Notes: generated by a model not told the origin, from the sequence alone. Shown: positions 1 through 8,041, counted from the stretch's first letter. The stretch is DNA of 15,259 bases from UBA5314 sp039679855 (GCA_039679855.1 JBDKUE010000050.1:1-15259), one strand, 5' to 3'. Made by a program: numbers and translations.

Positions 1-548
1 CCGCCTACTACCTGGTGGCAACCGCCGAAGCCAGCGCCAACCTGGCCCGCTATGACGGGGTAAGATACGGGCTGCGCGATTTTTCCGCCGACAATGTGGT
101 CGATATGTTCTCCTTTAGCCGGGCTAAGGGCTTTGGCGATGAGGTGAAACGCCGCATTATGCTGGGCACCTATGCTTTGAGCTCCGGGTACTATGACGCT
201 TATTATTTAAAGGCCTTGAAGGTGAGACGGCTGATCAATGAGGATTTCAGCCGGGTCTTTGAGAATTATGATGTCATTGTGGCTCCCACCGCTCCGACCA
301 CCGCCTTTAAGATAGGGGAGCAGATCGGTGATCCGCTTACCCTTTATATGAATGATATTCTCACCGTTCCCGTCAATATGGCCGGTCTGCCCGGAATGTC
401 CATACCCTGCGGTATGGCCGGCGGGCTTCCGGTGGGGATGCAGCTGATTGCTAAACCGTTTGATGAAGGCAGCATCTTCCGGGCGGCCTACGCCTTTGAA
501 CAGCACACTGATTTTCATAAGATGCAGCCGCAGTTGGGGGTGAAATAG
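1..548 (+). CDS. gatA: Asp-tRNA(Asn)/Glu-tRNA(Gln) amidotransferase subunit A, 3' part
   Basis: This is the C-terminal part of the GatA amidase, which releases ammonia from glutamine for transamidation of Glu-tRNA(Gln) or Asp-tRNA(Asn). The frame is open from base 3 with no start in the window, so the gene is cut by the left edge. About 181 residues of a protein usually near 485 remain, and the Ser-cisSer-Lys catalytic triad lies outside. Family-typical stretches are AEASANLARYDGVRYG, then a KGFGDEVKRRIMLGTYALSS segment followed by GYYDAYY, and LPGMSIPCG near the end. The stop (TAG) is one base before the gatB ATG, as in the usual gatCAB operon. The GTG at base 15 is internal, not a start. 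Identification rests on conserved sequence plus synteny. Confidence 0.96.
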   Translation, partial: AYYLVATAEASANLARYDGVRYGLRDFSADNVVDMFSFSRAKGFGDEVKRRIMLGTYALSSGYYDAYYLKALKVRRLINEDFSRVFENYDVIVAPTAPTTAFKIGEQIGDPLTLYMNDILTVPVNMAGLPGMSIPCGMAGGLPVGMQLIAKPFDEGSIFRAAYAFEQHTDFHKMQPQLGVK

Positions 549-549
549 C

Positions 550-1998
550 ATGCCGGATTTTGAAACCGTAATCGGCCTGGAAGTACATGTGGAGTTAAAA
601 ACCAGGAGCAAGATCTTCTGCTCCTGCGCCAACAGCTTCGGGGGGGAACCCAACACCAATGTCTGCCCGGTCTGCTCGGGCTTTCCGGGCATGCTGCCGG
701 TGTTAAACCAGCAGGTTGTTGAATATGCTATTATGACCGGCCTGGCTCTTAATTGTGATATCGCCGAATTCAGCAAATTTGACCGCAAGAATTATTTCTA
801 CCCGGATTTGCCCAAGGCCTACCAGATTTCGCAGTTCGATCTGCCCATCTGTTTAAAGGGTTATCTGGATATCGAACTGCCCGGCCAGGGCAAGAAGAGA
901 ATCGGTATTACCCGGGCCCATATGGAAGAAGACGCCGGCAAACTGGTGCACCAGGGCGATATAACCTCGACCCCCTTTTCCCTGGTCGATTTAAACCGTT
1001 CCGGAGTGCCCCTTTTGGAGATAGTATCCGAGCCTGATATGCGCAGTGCCCAGGAAGCGCGTGCTTATATGGAGAAACTTCGTTCGATACTTTTGTTTGT
1101 GGGGGTATCTGACTGCAAGATGCAAGAAGGCTCGCTGCGTTGTGACGCCAATGTTTCGGTGCGGCCCTTTGGCCAGGCTGAATTCGGCACCCGCGCTGAG
1201 ATTAAAAATATGAACTCCTTCCGGGCATTGGAGAAAGCGATTGAATATGAAGTCCGCCGCCAGATTGAAGCTATTGAGGACGGGGAAAAAATAATTCAGG
1301 AGACCCGTACCTGGGATGACGACAAACAGGTCACCCGGTCCATGCGCTCCAAAGAAGACGCCCATGATTACCGCTATTTTCCGGAACCGGATCTTCCCCC
1401 CTTACGCATCGCCCGGGAGTGGGTGGCCAGGGTAAAGGAGAACCTGCCGGAACTGCCCGACCAGGCCCAGCAGCGGCTGGTGGAAGAATACGGACTGCCC
1501 TCCTATGACGCCGGTCTTATAACCTTGAGCCCGGAATACCTGGCCTTTTTCGACCAGTGCCTGGCCGGGTACAATCACCCCAAGGTAATAGCCAACTGGA
1601 TGATGGGAGAATTGAACCGTCTTTTAAACCAGAACAACATGGAGATAACCCAGTCCCGGGTTAAGGCCCAGCAGCTGGTGAAGATGCTTCAGCTTCTGGA
1701 TGAGGGGACCATAAGCGGTAAGATGGCCAAGAGTATTTTTGAAGAGATGTTCTTTACCGGCAAAGACGCTGAGGAGATAGTAAAAGAAAAGGGCCTGGTG
1801 CAGATTTCCGACCAGGATGCCTTAAAACCGATGATCGAGCAGATCGTGAAGGATAACCCCAAGGTGGTCCAGGACTACCAGAACGGAAAAGAAAAAGCCT
1901 TCGGGTTCTTTATCGGCCAGATAATGAAGGCTACCAAAGGCCAGGCCAACCCGGCCCTGGTGAACCAGCTGCTCAAGGAGATACTTGCTCAGCAGTAA
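550..1998 (+). CDS. gatB: Asp-tRNA(Asn)/Glu-tRNA(Gln) amidotransferase subunit B
   Basis: GatB is the tRNA-binding and kinase subunit of the GatCAB complex; it activates the mischarged Glu or Asp on tRNA before amidation. The protein has 482 residues, the normal family length (about 475-485). Visible motifs are IGLEVHVEL (8-16), four cysteines C24, C26, C39 and C42 expected to bind zinc, KFDRKNYFYPDLPKAYQIS, and TRAHMEEDAGKL. The C-terminal YqeY-like tail ends KAFGFFIGQIMKATKGQANP followed by a short helix. The ATG follows gatA by one base, with a G-rich GGGGGTG ribosome site inside the gatA 3' end, so translation is probably coupled. The sequence CSGFPGMLP replaces the more common CLGLPGALP, a conservative change. 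Confidence 0.98.
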   Translation: MPDFETVIGLEVHVELKTRSKIFCSCANSFGGEPNTNVCPVCSGFPGMLPVLNQQVVEYAIMTGLALNCDIAEFSKFDRKNYFYPDLPKAYQISQFDLPICLKGYLDIELPGQGKKRIGITRAHMEEDAGKLVHQGDITSTPFSLVDLNRSGVPLLEIVSEPDMRSAQEARAYMEKLRSILLFVGVSDCKMQEGSLRCDANVSVRPFGQAEFGTRAEIKNMNSFRALEKAIEYEVRRQIEAIEDGEKIIQETRTWDDDKQVTRSMRSKEDAHDYRYFPEPDLPPLRIAREWVARVKENLPELPDQAQQRLVEEYGLPSYDAGLITLSPEYLAFFDQCLAGYNHPKVIANWMMGELNRLLNQNNMEITQSRVKAQQLVKMLQLLDEGTISGKMAKSIFEEMFFTGKDAEEIVKEKGLVQISDQDALKPMIEQIVKDNPKVVQDYQNGKEKAFGFFIGQIMKATKGQANPALVNQLLKEILAQQ

Positions 1999-2000
1999 GC

Positions 2001-2033
2001 GACACTGGTGTTATGGGGAGAGACACCGGTGTT
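2001..2033 (+). other. Intercistronic hairpin downstream of gatB
   Basis: ACACTGGTGT (2002-2011) pairs with ACACCGGTGT (2023-2032), giving ten pairs with one G-U, and G2001-T2033 can add a wobble. The 11-base loop is purine-rich. No T-run follows, so it is not a standard intrinsic terminator. It sits in the 58-bp spacer before the synthase gene and could be a processing or stability element, or a weak attenuator. Confidence 0.5.
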
Positions 2034-2056
2034 TGACAGGGAGAGGAAGTGAGGCA

Positions 2057-3238
2057 ATGACATATTCCGGCAAAAATAAGGATTGGTTTTTAGAAGAAGG
2101 TGCCAGGGTTCATATAGTTGACACCACTTTGCGGGATGGTGAACAGACCGCCGGGGTCGTATTCGCCAACCAGGAAAAAATACAGATCGCCAAATATTTG
2201 GATAAAATCGGAGTAACTCAGATTGAAGCAGGCATACCGGTTATGGGGGGCTCGGAAAAGGACTGCATCAAAGCCATCGTCGGCCTCGGTTTAAAAGCTA
2301 GCATTATGGCCTGGAACCGGGCGGTGATAAGTGATATTAAGGAGTCGATCGACTGCGGCGTAGATGCCGTTGCCATATCTATCTCAACCTCCGACATCCA
2401 CATCGAACATAAACTTCAAACAACCAGGGAAAACGTATTGAAAATGATGAGCGACGCGGTTAAATTCGCCAAGGACAACGGTCTTTACGTATCGGTAAAC
2501 GCCGAGGACGCCTCCCGTTCCAACGCCGAATTCCTGACCGAGTTTGCCCTGACTGCCAAGCACTCGGGAGCCAACCGCCTGCGCTTCTGTGATACGGTGG
2601 GAATCCTGACTCCATTGGCTACCTTCCGCTATGTCAGGACCCTTATCGACGCGGTGGGTTTGGAAATTGAGATGCACACCCACAACGATTTCGGCATGGC
2701 CACCGCCAATGCCCTTTCCGGAGTGTATGCCGGCGCCACCCACGTAGGGGTTACAGTCAACGGGTTGGGTGAGAGAGCTGGTAATGCATGCCTTCAGGAA
2801 GTTATTATGGGACTCCGCCACTTGATGAACGTCAATGTATCCTCCAATACGCCAATATTCAGGGAAGTAGCTGAGTATGTTGCCCAGGCCTCGGGACGCA
2901 TCCTGCCAGTCAGCAAACCTATATCCGGCTCCAATATATTTGCCCATGAATCAGGTATTCATGGCGACGGAGTGCTGAAAAACCCGCTTACCTACGAGGT
3001 ATTTACGCCTGAAGAAGTCGGCCTTGAAAGGCAGATTGTAATTGGAAAGCATTCCGGCGGCGCCGCGATTATTTCCAAGTTCCACAAAGAGTATGGCCTG
3101 AATCTCAGCGACGAGGAAGCTCAAATTTTGCTGCCCATGGTTAGAGACATGTCCATACGCCTAAAGCGTTCTCTGTTTGATAAAGAACTGATGTATTTAT
3201 ACGAAGAGTACAAGCGAAAAAATAAAAACCGAAAATAG
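2057..3238 (+). CDS. Homocitrate synthase / (Re)-citrate synthase family protein
   Basis: This enzyme belongs to the DRE-TIM metallolyase family (isopropylmalate, homocitrate and Re-citrate synthases), which condenses acetyl-CoA with a 2-oxo acid. The chosen ATG gives 393 residues. A longer frame from the TTG at 1985 would overlap gatB and lacks a ribosome site, whereas AGGAAGTGAGG precedes 2057. Visible motifs are DTTLRDGEQ (22-30, metal-binding D22 and catalytic R26), HTHND (207-211, metal-binding H207 and H209), GLGERAGNA (236-244), HESGIHGDG (297-305) and GKHSG (330-334). There is no C-terminal LeuA regulatory domain. NifV homocitrate synthases and the Re-citrate synthases of Clostridium kluyveri and syntrophs look alike at this level. 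The adjacent icd favours Re-citrate synthase; no nif genes are in view. Family is certain, substrate is not. Confidence 0.9.
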   Translation: MTYSGKNKDWFLEEGARVHIVDTTLRDGEQTAGVVFANQEKIQIAKYLDKIGVTQIEAGIPVMGGSEKDCIKAIVGLGLKASIMAWNRAVISDIKESIDCGVDAVAISISTSDIHIEHKLQTTRENVLKMMSDAVKFAKDNGLYVSVNAEDASRSNAEFLTEFALTAKHSGANRLRFCDTVGILTPLATFRYVRTLIDAVGLEIEMHTHNDFGMATANALSGVYAGATHVGVTVNGLGERAGNACLQEVIMGLRHLMNVNVSSNTPIFREVAEYVAQASGRILPVSKPISGSNIFAHESGIHGDGVLKNPLTYEVFTPEEVGLERQIVIGKHSGGAAIISKFHKEYGLNLSDEEAQILLPMVRDMSIRLKRSLFDKELMYLYEEYKRKNKNRK

Positions 3239-3240
3239 AT

Positions 3241-3262
3241 TTGCCTACCGGTAACGGGGCAA
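3241..3262 (+). other. Small GNRA-capped hairpin before icd
   Basis: TTGCC (3241-3245) pairs with GGCAA (3258-3262). After a two-base TA bulge, CCG (3248-3250) pairs with CGG (3255-3257) around the loop GTAA, a GNRA tetraloop. The structure lies between the synthase stop and the icd ribosome site at 3270-3277. It has no T-run, so it is a possible mRNA processing or stability element rather than a terminator. Confidence 0.35.
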
Positions 3263-3280
3263 CCAAATAGGAAGGGGAAA

Positions 3281-4561
3281 TTGAAGTTGGCCAACATCAC
3301 TGGGGAAAAAATTGTGGTAGAAAACGGAGTCCTTAAGGTCCCCGATCATCCGATTATACCTTTTATCGAGGGGGATGGAACCGGCCCCGACATCTGGGCG
3401 GCGGCCTCCCGGGTTCTGGATGCAGCTGTAGACAAGGCCTATCAGGGCAACAAGTCGATTGTTTGGAAAGAAGTAATGGCTGGTGAAAAGGCCTTTAAAC
3501 TGACCGGGGAATGGCTGCCCAAGGAGACCCTGGACGTCATCAGGGAGTATATCATAGCCATTAAAGGCCCCCTGACTACACCGATCGGCGGTGGAATACG
3601 CTCCTTGAATGTGGCTCTGCGTCAGGAACTGGACCTCTATGTGTGTCTCCGTCCGGTGCGCTATTTTCCTGGAGTTCCATCACCGGTCAAACGCCCCCAG
3701 GATGTGGACATGATTATTTTCAGGGAGAACACCGAAGACATTTACGCCGGTATTGAATATCCCTCCCAGTCCCCGGAGGCGAAGAAGCTTATCACCTTCC
3801 TCCAGGAAGAGCTGGGGGTATCCAAGATTCGGTTTCCTGAAACTTCAGGTATTGGGATAAAACCGGTATCCGAAGAGGGCAGCAAGCGGCTCATCGAGGC
3901 GGCTATCGTCGAGGCCTTAAGAATGAAGCGCAAGAGCGTAACCCTGGTCCACAAGGGCAATATCATGAAGTATACCGAAGGGGCTTTTAAAAACTGGGGT
4001 TATGAGCTGGCCGAGACCAAATTTAAGGACCAGGTATTTACCTGGGATGAATACGACCGGATCAAAGAAGCCCAGGGTGAAAAAGCGGCCGATCAGGCTC
4101 AGAAAGAAGCGTTGGAACAGGGCAGGCTGCTCATAAAGGATGCCATCGCCGACATCTTCCTGCAGCAGGTTTTGACCCGGCCCACCGAGTTTGATGTGGT
4201 GGCCACCCTGAATCTGAACGGGGATTATGCCTCAGATGCCCTGGCCGCTCAGGTGGGCGGAATAGGGATCGCTCCCGGTGCCAATATCAACTATCTGACC
4301 GGGCATGCCATTTTTGAAGCCACTCATGGCACGGCGCCCAAATATGCGGGGCTGGATAAAGTAAATCCTTCCTCGGTAATTCTATCCGGAGAAATGATGC
4401 TGCGCCACCTGGGCTGGAACGAGGCCGCCGACTTGATTATAGAAAGCATGGAAAAGTCCATTGCCAGCAAAGTGGTTACCTATGACTTTGCCCGCCTTAT
4501 GGAAGGCGCCAGTGAGGTAAAATGCTCCGGCTTCGCCGATGCCCTGATCGCCAATTTGTAA
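3281..4561 (+). CDS. icd: Isocitrate dehydrogenase, NADP-dependent
   Basis: The enzyme oxidatively decarboxylates isocitrate to 2-oxoglutarate with NADP. It has 426 residues and is collinear with E. coli Icd (416). Substrate residues are visible in GGGIRSLNVALRQ: S108, N110, R114, with R124 in CLRPVRYF. S108 matches E. coli S113, the AceK phosphorylation site, but no AceK is in view. NADP preference is read from K354-Y355 in HGTAPKYAG and from Y401 and R405 in VTYDFARL, the E. coli K344, Y345, Y391 and R395 equivalents. Translation starts at a TTG with GGAAGGGG ahead of it; no in-frame ATG gives a full N-terminus. It lies 42 bp after the synthase gene, probably in the same operon, and ends at the terminator at 4599. 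Confidence 0.97.
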   Translation: MKLANITGEKIVVENGVLKVPDHPIIPFIEGDGTGPDIWAAASRVLDAAVDKAYQGNKSIVWKEVMAGEKAFKLTGEWLPKETLDVIREYIIAIKGPLTTPIGGGIRSLNVALRQELDLYVCLRPVRYFPGVPSPVKRPQDVDMIIFRENTEDIYAGIEYPSQSPEAKKLITFLQEELGVSKIRFPETSGIGIKPVSEEGSKRLIEAAIVEALRMKRKSVTLVHKGNIMKYTEGAFKNWGYELAETKFKDQVFTWDEYDRIKEAQGEKAADQAQKEALEQGRLLIKDAIADIFLQQVLTRPTEFDVVATLNLNGDYASDALAAQVGGIGIAPGANINYLTGHAIFEATHGTAPKYAGLDKVNPSSVILSGEMMLRHLGWNEAADLIIESMEKSIASKVVTYDFARLMEGASEVKCSGFADALIANL

Positions 4562-4598
4562 TACCGGAATTGGTAAAAAAAGATCATAAATGATGAGA

Positions 4599-4628
4599 AA
4601 AACCCTTTGCATATTTGCAGAGGGTTTT
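4599..4628. terminator. Bidirectional intrinsic terminator between icd and degV
   Basis: A 12-bp stem (4599-4610 with 4617-4628, one T-G wobble) carries a six-base loop ATATTT. The + strand stem ends in TTTT and the left flank is an A-run, so it can serve icd (+) and the convergent degV (-) alike. It lies 38 bp after the icd stop and 24 bp after the degV stop. Confidence 0.8.
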
Positions 4629-4651
4629 CCAATATAAGCTTTATGAGATTC

Positions 4652-5482
4652 TTACATATGGTAAGCTAGGCCAATGGTGCCAGGACCGACATGAGTCCCT
4701 ATCACCGGTGTCGCCTCATAAATTTCTATTTCTTGCTGATAAATTTCTTCAACCATAAGTTTTAACTGATGGGCTTCACTGGAAGCGGATACATGGAGGA
4801 TAGCCAGTTGCTGTATTTTATTGAGGTCCTTTTTCATTTCTCCCAAGATCCGGTTTATAGCCCGGGATGATGTCCGAACCTTGTCAAAAAGCTCAATTCT
4901 ACCCTGATGGAGGTGGAGAATGGGCTTCATCCGCAGAATGGTGCCAATGTATTTGCTTATTTGACTGATGCGCCCTCCACGGGCCAGGTGCTCTAGATTA
5001 TCCACGATGAAGAACAGCCGGTTGTTCTGTTTGATCCGCTCCAGTTCAACTTCAATATCATCCAGCGAACTGCCCTTTTCCATCATCTTACCGGCCTGGG
5101 CGATCAGGAAGCCCTGACCAATGGTTGTGCTTTCCGAGTCGACGAGGGCTATCCGCTGCGATGCCTGTGCCATGGAGGCGGCTGTTGCAGCCGATTGCAG
5201 GGTGCCGGATAGGTTCGATGATATGGTAATAACCAGTATTTCACAGTCGCCAGGGTATGATTCAAAGACATTGAGGAAATCGCCCGCCGAAGGTTGGGAA
5301 GTCTTGGGGAAAACAGGTTCGCGCCTCAATAGCTCGTAATAGTCCTGGCAGCTTATATCGATACCTTCACGATATACTTTATCCTTGATTTGAATATTGA
5401 GAGGTACAATCTTTATATCGTACTTTTCAATGAGACCGGCCGGTATATTGGCGGTACTATCTGTTACAATTGCAATGGCCAT
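4652..5482 (-). CDS. DegV family (EDD-fold) fatty-acid-binding protein
   Basis: DegV/FakB proteins bind a single fatty acid and, in characterised FakAB systems, present it to the FakA kinase for phosphorylation. The ATG at 5482 gives 276 residues, the usual DegV length (about 280). A longer frame to 5665 has no conserved sequence, and GAGGAG lies five bases before this ATG. Family motifs are DSTANIP (8-14), TSQPS (61-65), ISSNLSGT (87-94), RGGRIS (168-173) and GTHVGPGTIG (262-271). T61, S92 and H264 correspond to residues that contact the fatty-acid carboxylate in FakB. No fakA lies beside it. A near-consensus promoter at 5576-5604 makes it probably monocistronic, and the terminator at 4599-4628 ends it. 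The family call is secure; the lipid ligand is unknown. Confidence 0.94.
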   Translation of the reverse strand: MAIAIVTDSTANIPAGLIEKYDIKIVPLNIQIKDKVYREGIDISCQDYYELLRREPVFPKTSQPSAGDFLNVFESYPGDCEILVITISSNLSGTLQSAATAASMAQASQRIALVDSESTTIGQGFLIAQAGKMMEKGSSLDDIEVELERIKQNNRLFFIVDNLEHLARGGRISQISKYIGTILRMKPILHLHQGRIELFDKVRTSSRAINRILGEMKKDLNKIQQLAILHVSASSEAHQLKLMVEEIYQQEIEIYEATPVIGTHVGPGTIGLAYHM

Positions 5483-5487
5483 AACTT

Positions 5488-5493
5488 CTCCTC
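5488..5493 (-). promoter_or_regulatory. Ribosome binding site fixing the degV start
   Basis: GAGGAG on the minus strand lies five bases upstream of the ATG at 5482, within a longer purine tract (5485-5496). It supports the 276-residue form over the 337-residue open frame. Confidence 0.8.
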
Positions 5494-5575
5494 TCCCCGG
5501 GCAGCTGTAGTTGGAGCATCCGTAGTCCCAAATAATAGGCAAATAGTCAGAATAGTCTGGCTTTACGCTGGCTAA

Positions 5576-5604
5576 ATAATACTCCCATGAACAATGCCTG
5601 TCAA
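5576..5604 (-). promoter_or_regulatory. Sigma-A type promoter for degV
   Basis: On the minus strand, TTGACA (5599-5604) is followed by exactly 17 bases and then TATTAT (5576-5581), nearly the consensus -35/-10 pair. Transcription would start near 5569, leaving a leader of about 85-90 nt before the degV ATG. It sits just inside the left edge of the structured non-coding stretch. Confidence 0.75.
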
Positions 5605-5898
5605 GAATGTCTGGCCGCCAGGGCGAGCGACGGGAGAGAAGCACTTTCCAGCACCACGATTTCACTCACTTCGCTCGAAAATAAATAGGACGAGCAAGGC
5701 GGGAGATAGTCCTGCGATTGAGGCGTACACTAGTACGTTGATTGAGCAGGACTGTAGAGTAACGCAAACGACGCCCACAGACGGGCTAGTGCAGCGACAT
5801 TCATGGACGACCTAGTGCGGCGGTGGCAGGATGCCAAAGAGCCGCCGAGCCAGGACGGCAAAGAGCTGCGAATTCGCTTTCGTCGACGGTCTGGCAGG
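5605..5898. other. Gene-free, palindrome-rich GC-rich stretch between degV and the histidine kinase
   Basis: About 294 bp without a credible gene. Several inverted repeats are visible: 5708-5715 with 5746-5753, GCCC (5773-5776) with GGGC (5783-5786), and a CTGG/CCAG stem near 5611-5621. CTAGTGC occurs twice (5786 and 5812) and GATTGAG twice (5716-5722 region and 5741 region). Short open frames exist, but none has a ribosome site or recognisable protein. The composition and density of symmetry differ from the flanking genes. It may be a dispersed intergenic repeat, a MITE-like relic or a structured RNA. No matching terminal inverted repeats or target duplication were found by eye. Confidence 0.5.
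5708..5753. repeat. Imperfect 46-bp palindrome
   Basis: The outer arm AGTCCTGC (5708-5715) is exactly complementary to GCAGGACT (5746-5753). Inside it, CGTAC (5724-5728) pairs with GTACG (5733-5737) around the four-base loop ACTA. The internal loops between the two stems carry a direct repeat of GATTGAG. The two nested stems form a long hairpin or cruciform on either strand. Confidence 0.7.
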
Positions 5899-8034
5899 TC
5901 AGGAGACCTGGCTGTACAGCTCTTCATAAACGTGGCTGAGGTTGGCGGCAAGAATGCGCACCCTGGGCAGGCAGGCTTCCCGTGCGGCTGCCTCTATGAG
6001 AGCGGCCAGTTCCGAGATCCGTTTAAACCCGTATAAGCCTGCTGATCCTTTGATATCATGGCTGATATTCTGAATCGCTTCAAGATCGCCGCTTTCCAAA
6101 GCCTTATGCAGCTCCTGTATGTTTTCGTTCAAAGAATCAATAAACTCTGGCATCAGGTCGTTCACAAGCTGTTCATAGGGCACTTCCAAGACTGCATGGG
6201 CCTTCCGACCGCTCATCAGGTTTCTATTAATAACCGCTATCAATTCCTCGGTTTGAAAGGGTTTGGCAATAAAGTCGCAACACCCGCATTGAAAGCATTT
6301 TTCCCGGTCTCCGGCCAGTGCATGGGCGGTCATCGCTATAACCGGAACCTGGCTCAAGTCGGGGTCCTGACTTATATGGCGGGTGGCATCATAGCCGTCC
6401 ATTACCGGCATCTGCATGTCCATCAAAACTATATCAAAGTTGCGGTCTTGCATCAGACGCAGACACTCCAGCCCGTGCTGGGCGCTGGTAACTTCGAAGC
6501 CATAATTGGTAAGCATCTGTGATACAATGCGCCGGTTAACACGATTATCTTCAACCAGCAGTACTTGTACAGGATTTAAGGCGAGCAGGTTGTTGCCCCC
6601 CTGGCTCAAGAGGGGTTCCGGTTGGGTATGGCCGTCAGATGGAGCGCTTTCGTTATGAATTCCTACCGGAATCCGTATATGAAAAACCGTCCCCAGTCCC
6701 ATTTCGCTTTCCAGCCATATTGTCCCATTCATCAATTCAACCTGTTTTTGACATACATATAGACCGAGACCGGTTCCGCCATAGTGCCGGGAAGAGGAAC
6801 CATCCGCCTGGGTAAAGGGATCAAAAATGCTGTCAATTTTATCTCTTCCTATCCCGATACCGGTGTCGGCAATGCTGGCAACCAGGTATTCCCGGGCATC
6901 CTGGCTTTCGATCTGAGCCCTGATATGAATGCCGCCCTGAATCGTGAACTTGATGGCATTGTTTAAGATATTGAGAAGGATCTGGCGCAGTTTGACGTTG
7001 TCGGTTAATATGAGCTGTTTCTTTGACCCTTCGATCTCTGCTGTAATATAAAGCCCTTTCTCCCTGGCCAGGGGCTCGACCGTAGACATAACCCGGTTGA
7101 AGACATCCTGCAAATAACAGGGGGAGTAGTCCAGGCTTTCCATGCCCAATTCGATCTTGGACACATCCAGTATATCGTTGATGATACGCAGCAGGTGCTC
7201 GCCGCATTCTTGAATTACGGCTACGTTCTCCATTTGCTGTTGGTCCAGGCGGCTCTGTTCCAGGAGGCTTACCGAACCCAGAACGCCGATAAGCGGAGTG
7301 CGTATTTCATGACTGATATTGGCCAGAAACTGGGTTTGGGAGTAATCGGCTATTTCCGCCCTTTCCCGATTGTCCACTGATTCACTGATATCTGTGGAGA
7401 TTATCATTACCGTATCATACCCCAGCTTTTTGTCGCATCCCGCTACGCGGTGCATAAAGGTCTTCCGGCGTCCGTCCAATTGCAGCTGCAGTTCTCCCTG
7501 CCAGGAATGTCCGGAGGCCAGTTCTTCTTTGATCTCTTGGACCAGGCTTTCGCTCATGCCGAACGCATGGTACATAGGCAGCTCCTGGCTTCCTTTTCTT
7601 TCTAAATCGTAGATTTCATGGGCCTTGTGATTGGCATACACCAGGTGATCATTTTTATCCAGTATAACCACGCTTTCCGGTATGTTTTCTAAAACCAGGG
7701 CGTGATAAAGGGACGGTCTTTTCTTTAAATTGTATGGAGCGGGGCTTATTTGAACATTACCCCGGCTGATTGTACCGGGAAGGGGTGCATCCTCAGTTTT
7801 CTTTCGGATGAAAGGCAGGTTAATAATGGGCGTGAGCTTGTCCCCTTTTAGAATTTGCATAAGGATAAACAGGGCAGTCAGCCCCAGCAAGGAAAAGATG
7901 GCCAGCAGGTTGAGATCCAACCTGACAGTAAGCTCATTCCAGGGGTGAAACAGATAAATTAGGGCTGCGCAAAAAATACAGCCCAGAGTGGGGATACGCC
8001 CTATTAATGTCGAAAAGTGCCATAGTTTAGCCAT
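5899..8034 (-). CDS. Hybrid sensor histidine kinase (TM-TM-PAS-HisKA-HATPase-REC-HPt)
   Basis: A membrane-bound orphan hybrid kinase that would run an internal His-Asp-His phosphorelay and pass phosphate to a separate response regulator. The ATG at 8034 gives 711 residues; GGAGGT lies seven bases before it, while the open frame to 8211 has no ribosome site. Two TM helices lie at about 14-30 and 40-62 with only about ten residues between them, so there is no real extracytoplasmic sensor. A PAS domain spans about 110-220. HisKA follows with FLANISHEIRTPL (H242), then HATPase with N-box NILNNAIKF, DTGIGIG (390-396), FDPFTQ and GGTGLGL (419-425). The receiver domain has E495/D496, phosphoacceptor D539, T569 and K591. 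The C-terminal HPt has NISHDIKGSAG with H659. A cysteine cluster (C580, C583, C585, C586) sits just before K591. No response regulator gene is adjacent; the signal is unknown. Confidence 0.95.
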   Translation of the reverse strand: MAKLWHFSTLIGRIPTLGCIFCAALIYLFHPWNELTVRLDLNLLAIFSLLGLTALFILMQILKGDKLTPIINLPFIRKKTEDAPLPGTISRGNVQISPAPYNLKKRPSLYHALVLENIPESVVILDKNDHLVYANHKAHEIYDLERKGSQELPMYHAFGMSESLVQEIKEELASGHSWQGELQLQLDGRRKTFMHRVAGCDKKLGYDTVMIISTDISESVDNRERAEIADYSQTQFLANISHEIRTPLIGVLGSVSLLEQSRLDQQQMENVAVIQECGEHLLRIINDILDVSKIELGMESLDYSPCYLQDVFNRVMSTVEPLAREKGLYITAEIEGSKKQLILTDNVKLRQILLNILNNAIKFTIQGGIHIRAQIESQDAREYLVASIADTGIGIGRDKIDSIFDPFTQADGSSSRHYGGTGLGLYVCQKQVELMNGTIWLESEMGLGTVFHIRIPVGIHNESAPSDGHTQPEPLLSQGGNNLLALNPVQVLLVEDNRVNRRIVSQMLTNYGFEVTSAQHGLECLRLMQDRNFDIVLMDMQMPVMDGYDATRHISQDPDLSQVPVIAMTAHALAGDREKCFQCGCCDFIAKPFQTEELIAVINRNLMSGRKAHAVLEVPYEQLVNDLMPEFIDSLNENIQELHKALESGDLEAIQNISHDIKGSAGLYGFKRISELAALIEAAAREACLPRVRILAANLSHVYEELYSQVS

Positions 8035-8041
8035 TCTAAAG

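Noticed and set aside
2384..2947. 187-codon open frame on the minus strand inside the synthase gene
   Set aside because: It lies wholly opposite a well-conserved enzyme, has no ribosome site and its translation matches no recognisable domain; it is a codon-bias shadow.
5483..5665. N-terminal extension of DegV to 5665
   Set aside because: The added residues are not DegV-like, cover the promoter at 5576-5604, and a clear ribosome site marks the ATG at 5482.
5895..5910. CAGGTC-AGGA-GACCTG hairpin at the kinase stop codon as a terminator
   Set aside because: The stem is only 6 bp, overlaps the coding end and has no T-run on the minus strand.
5730..5951. 73-codon minus-strand frame overlapping the kinase 3' end
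   Set aside because: It has no ribosome site, overlaps the conserved HPt coding end, and runs through the palindromic block; low-complexity Arg/Ser composition suggests a spurious frame.
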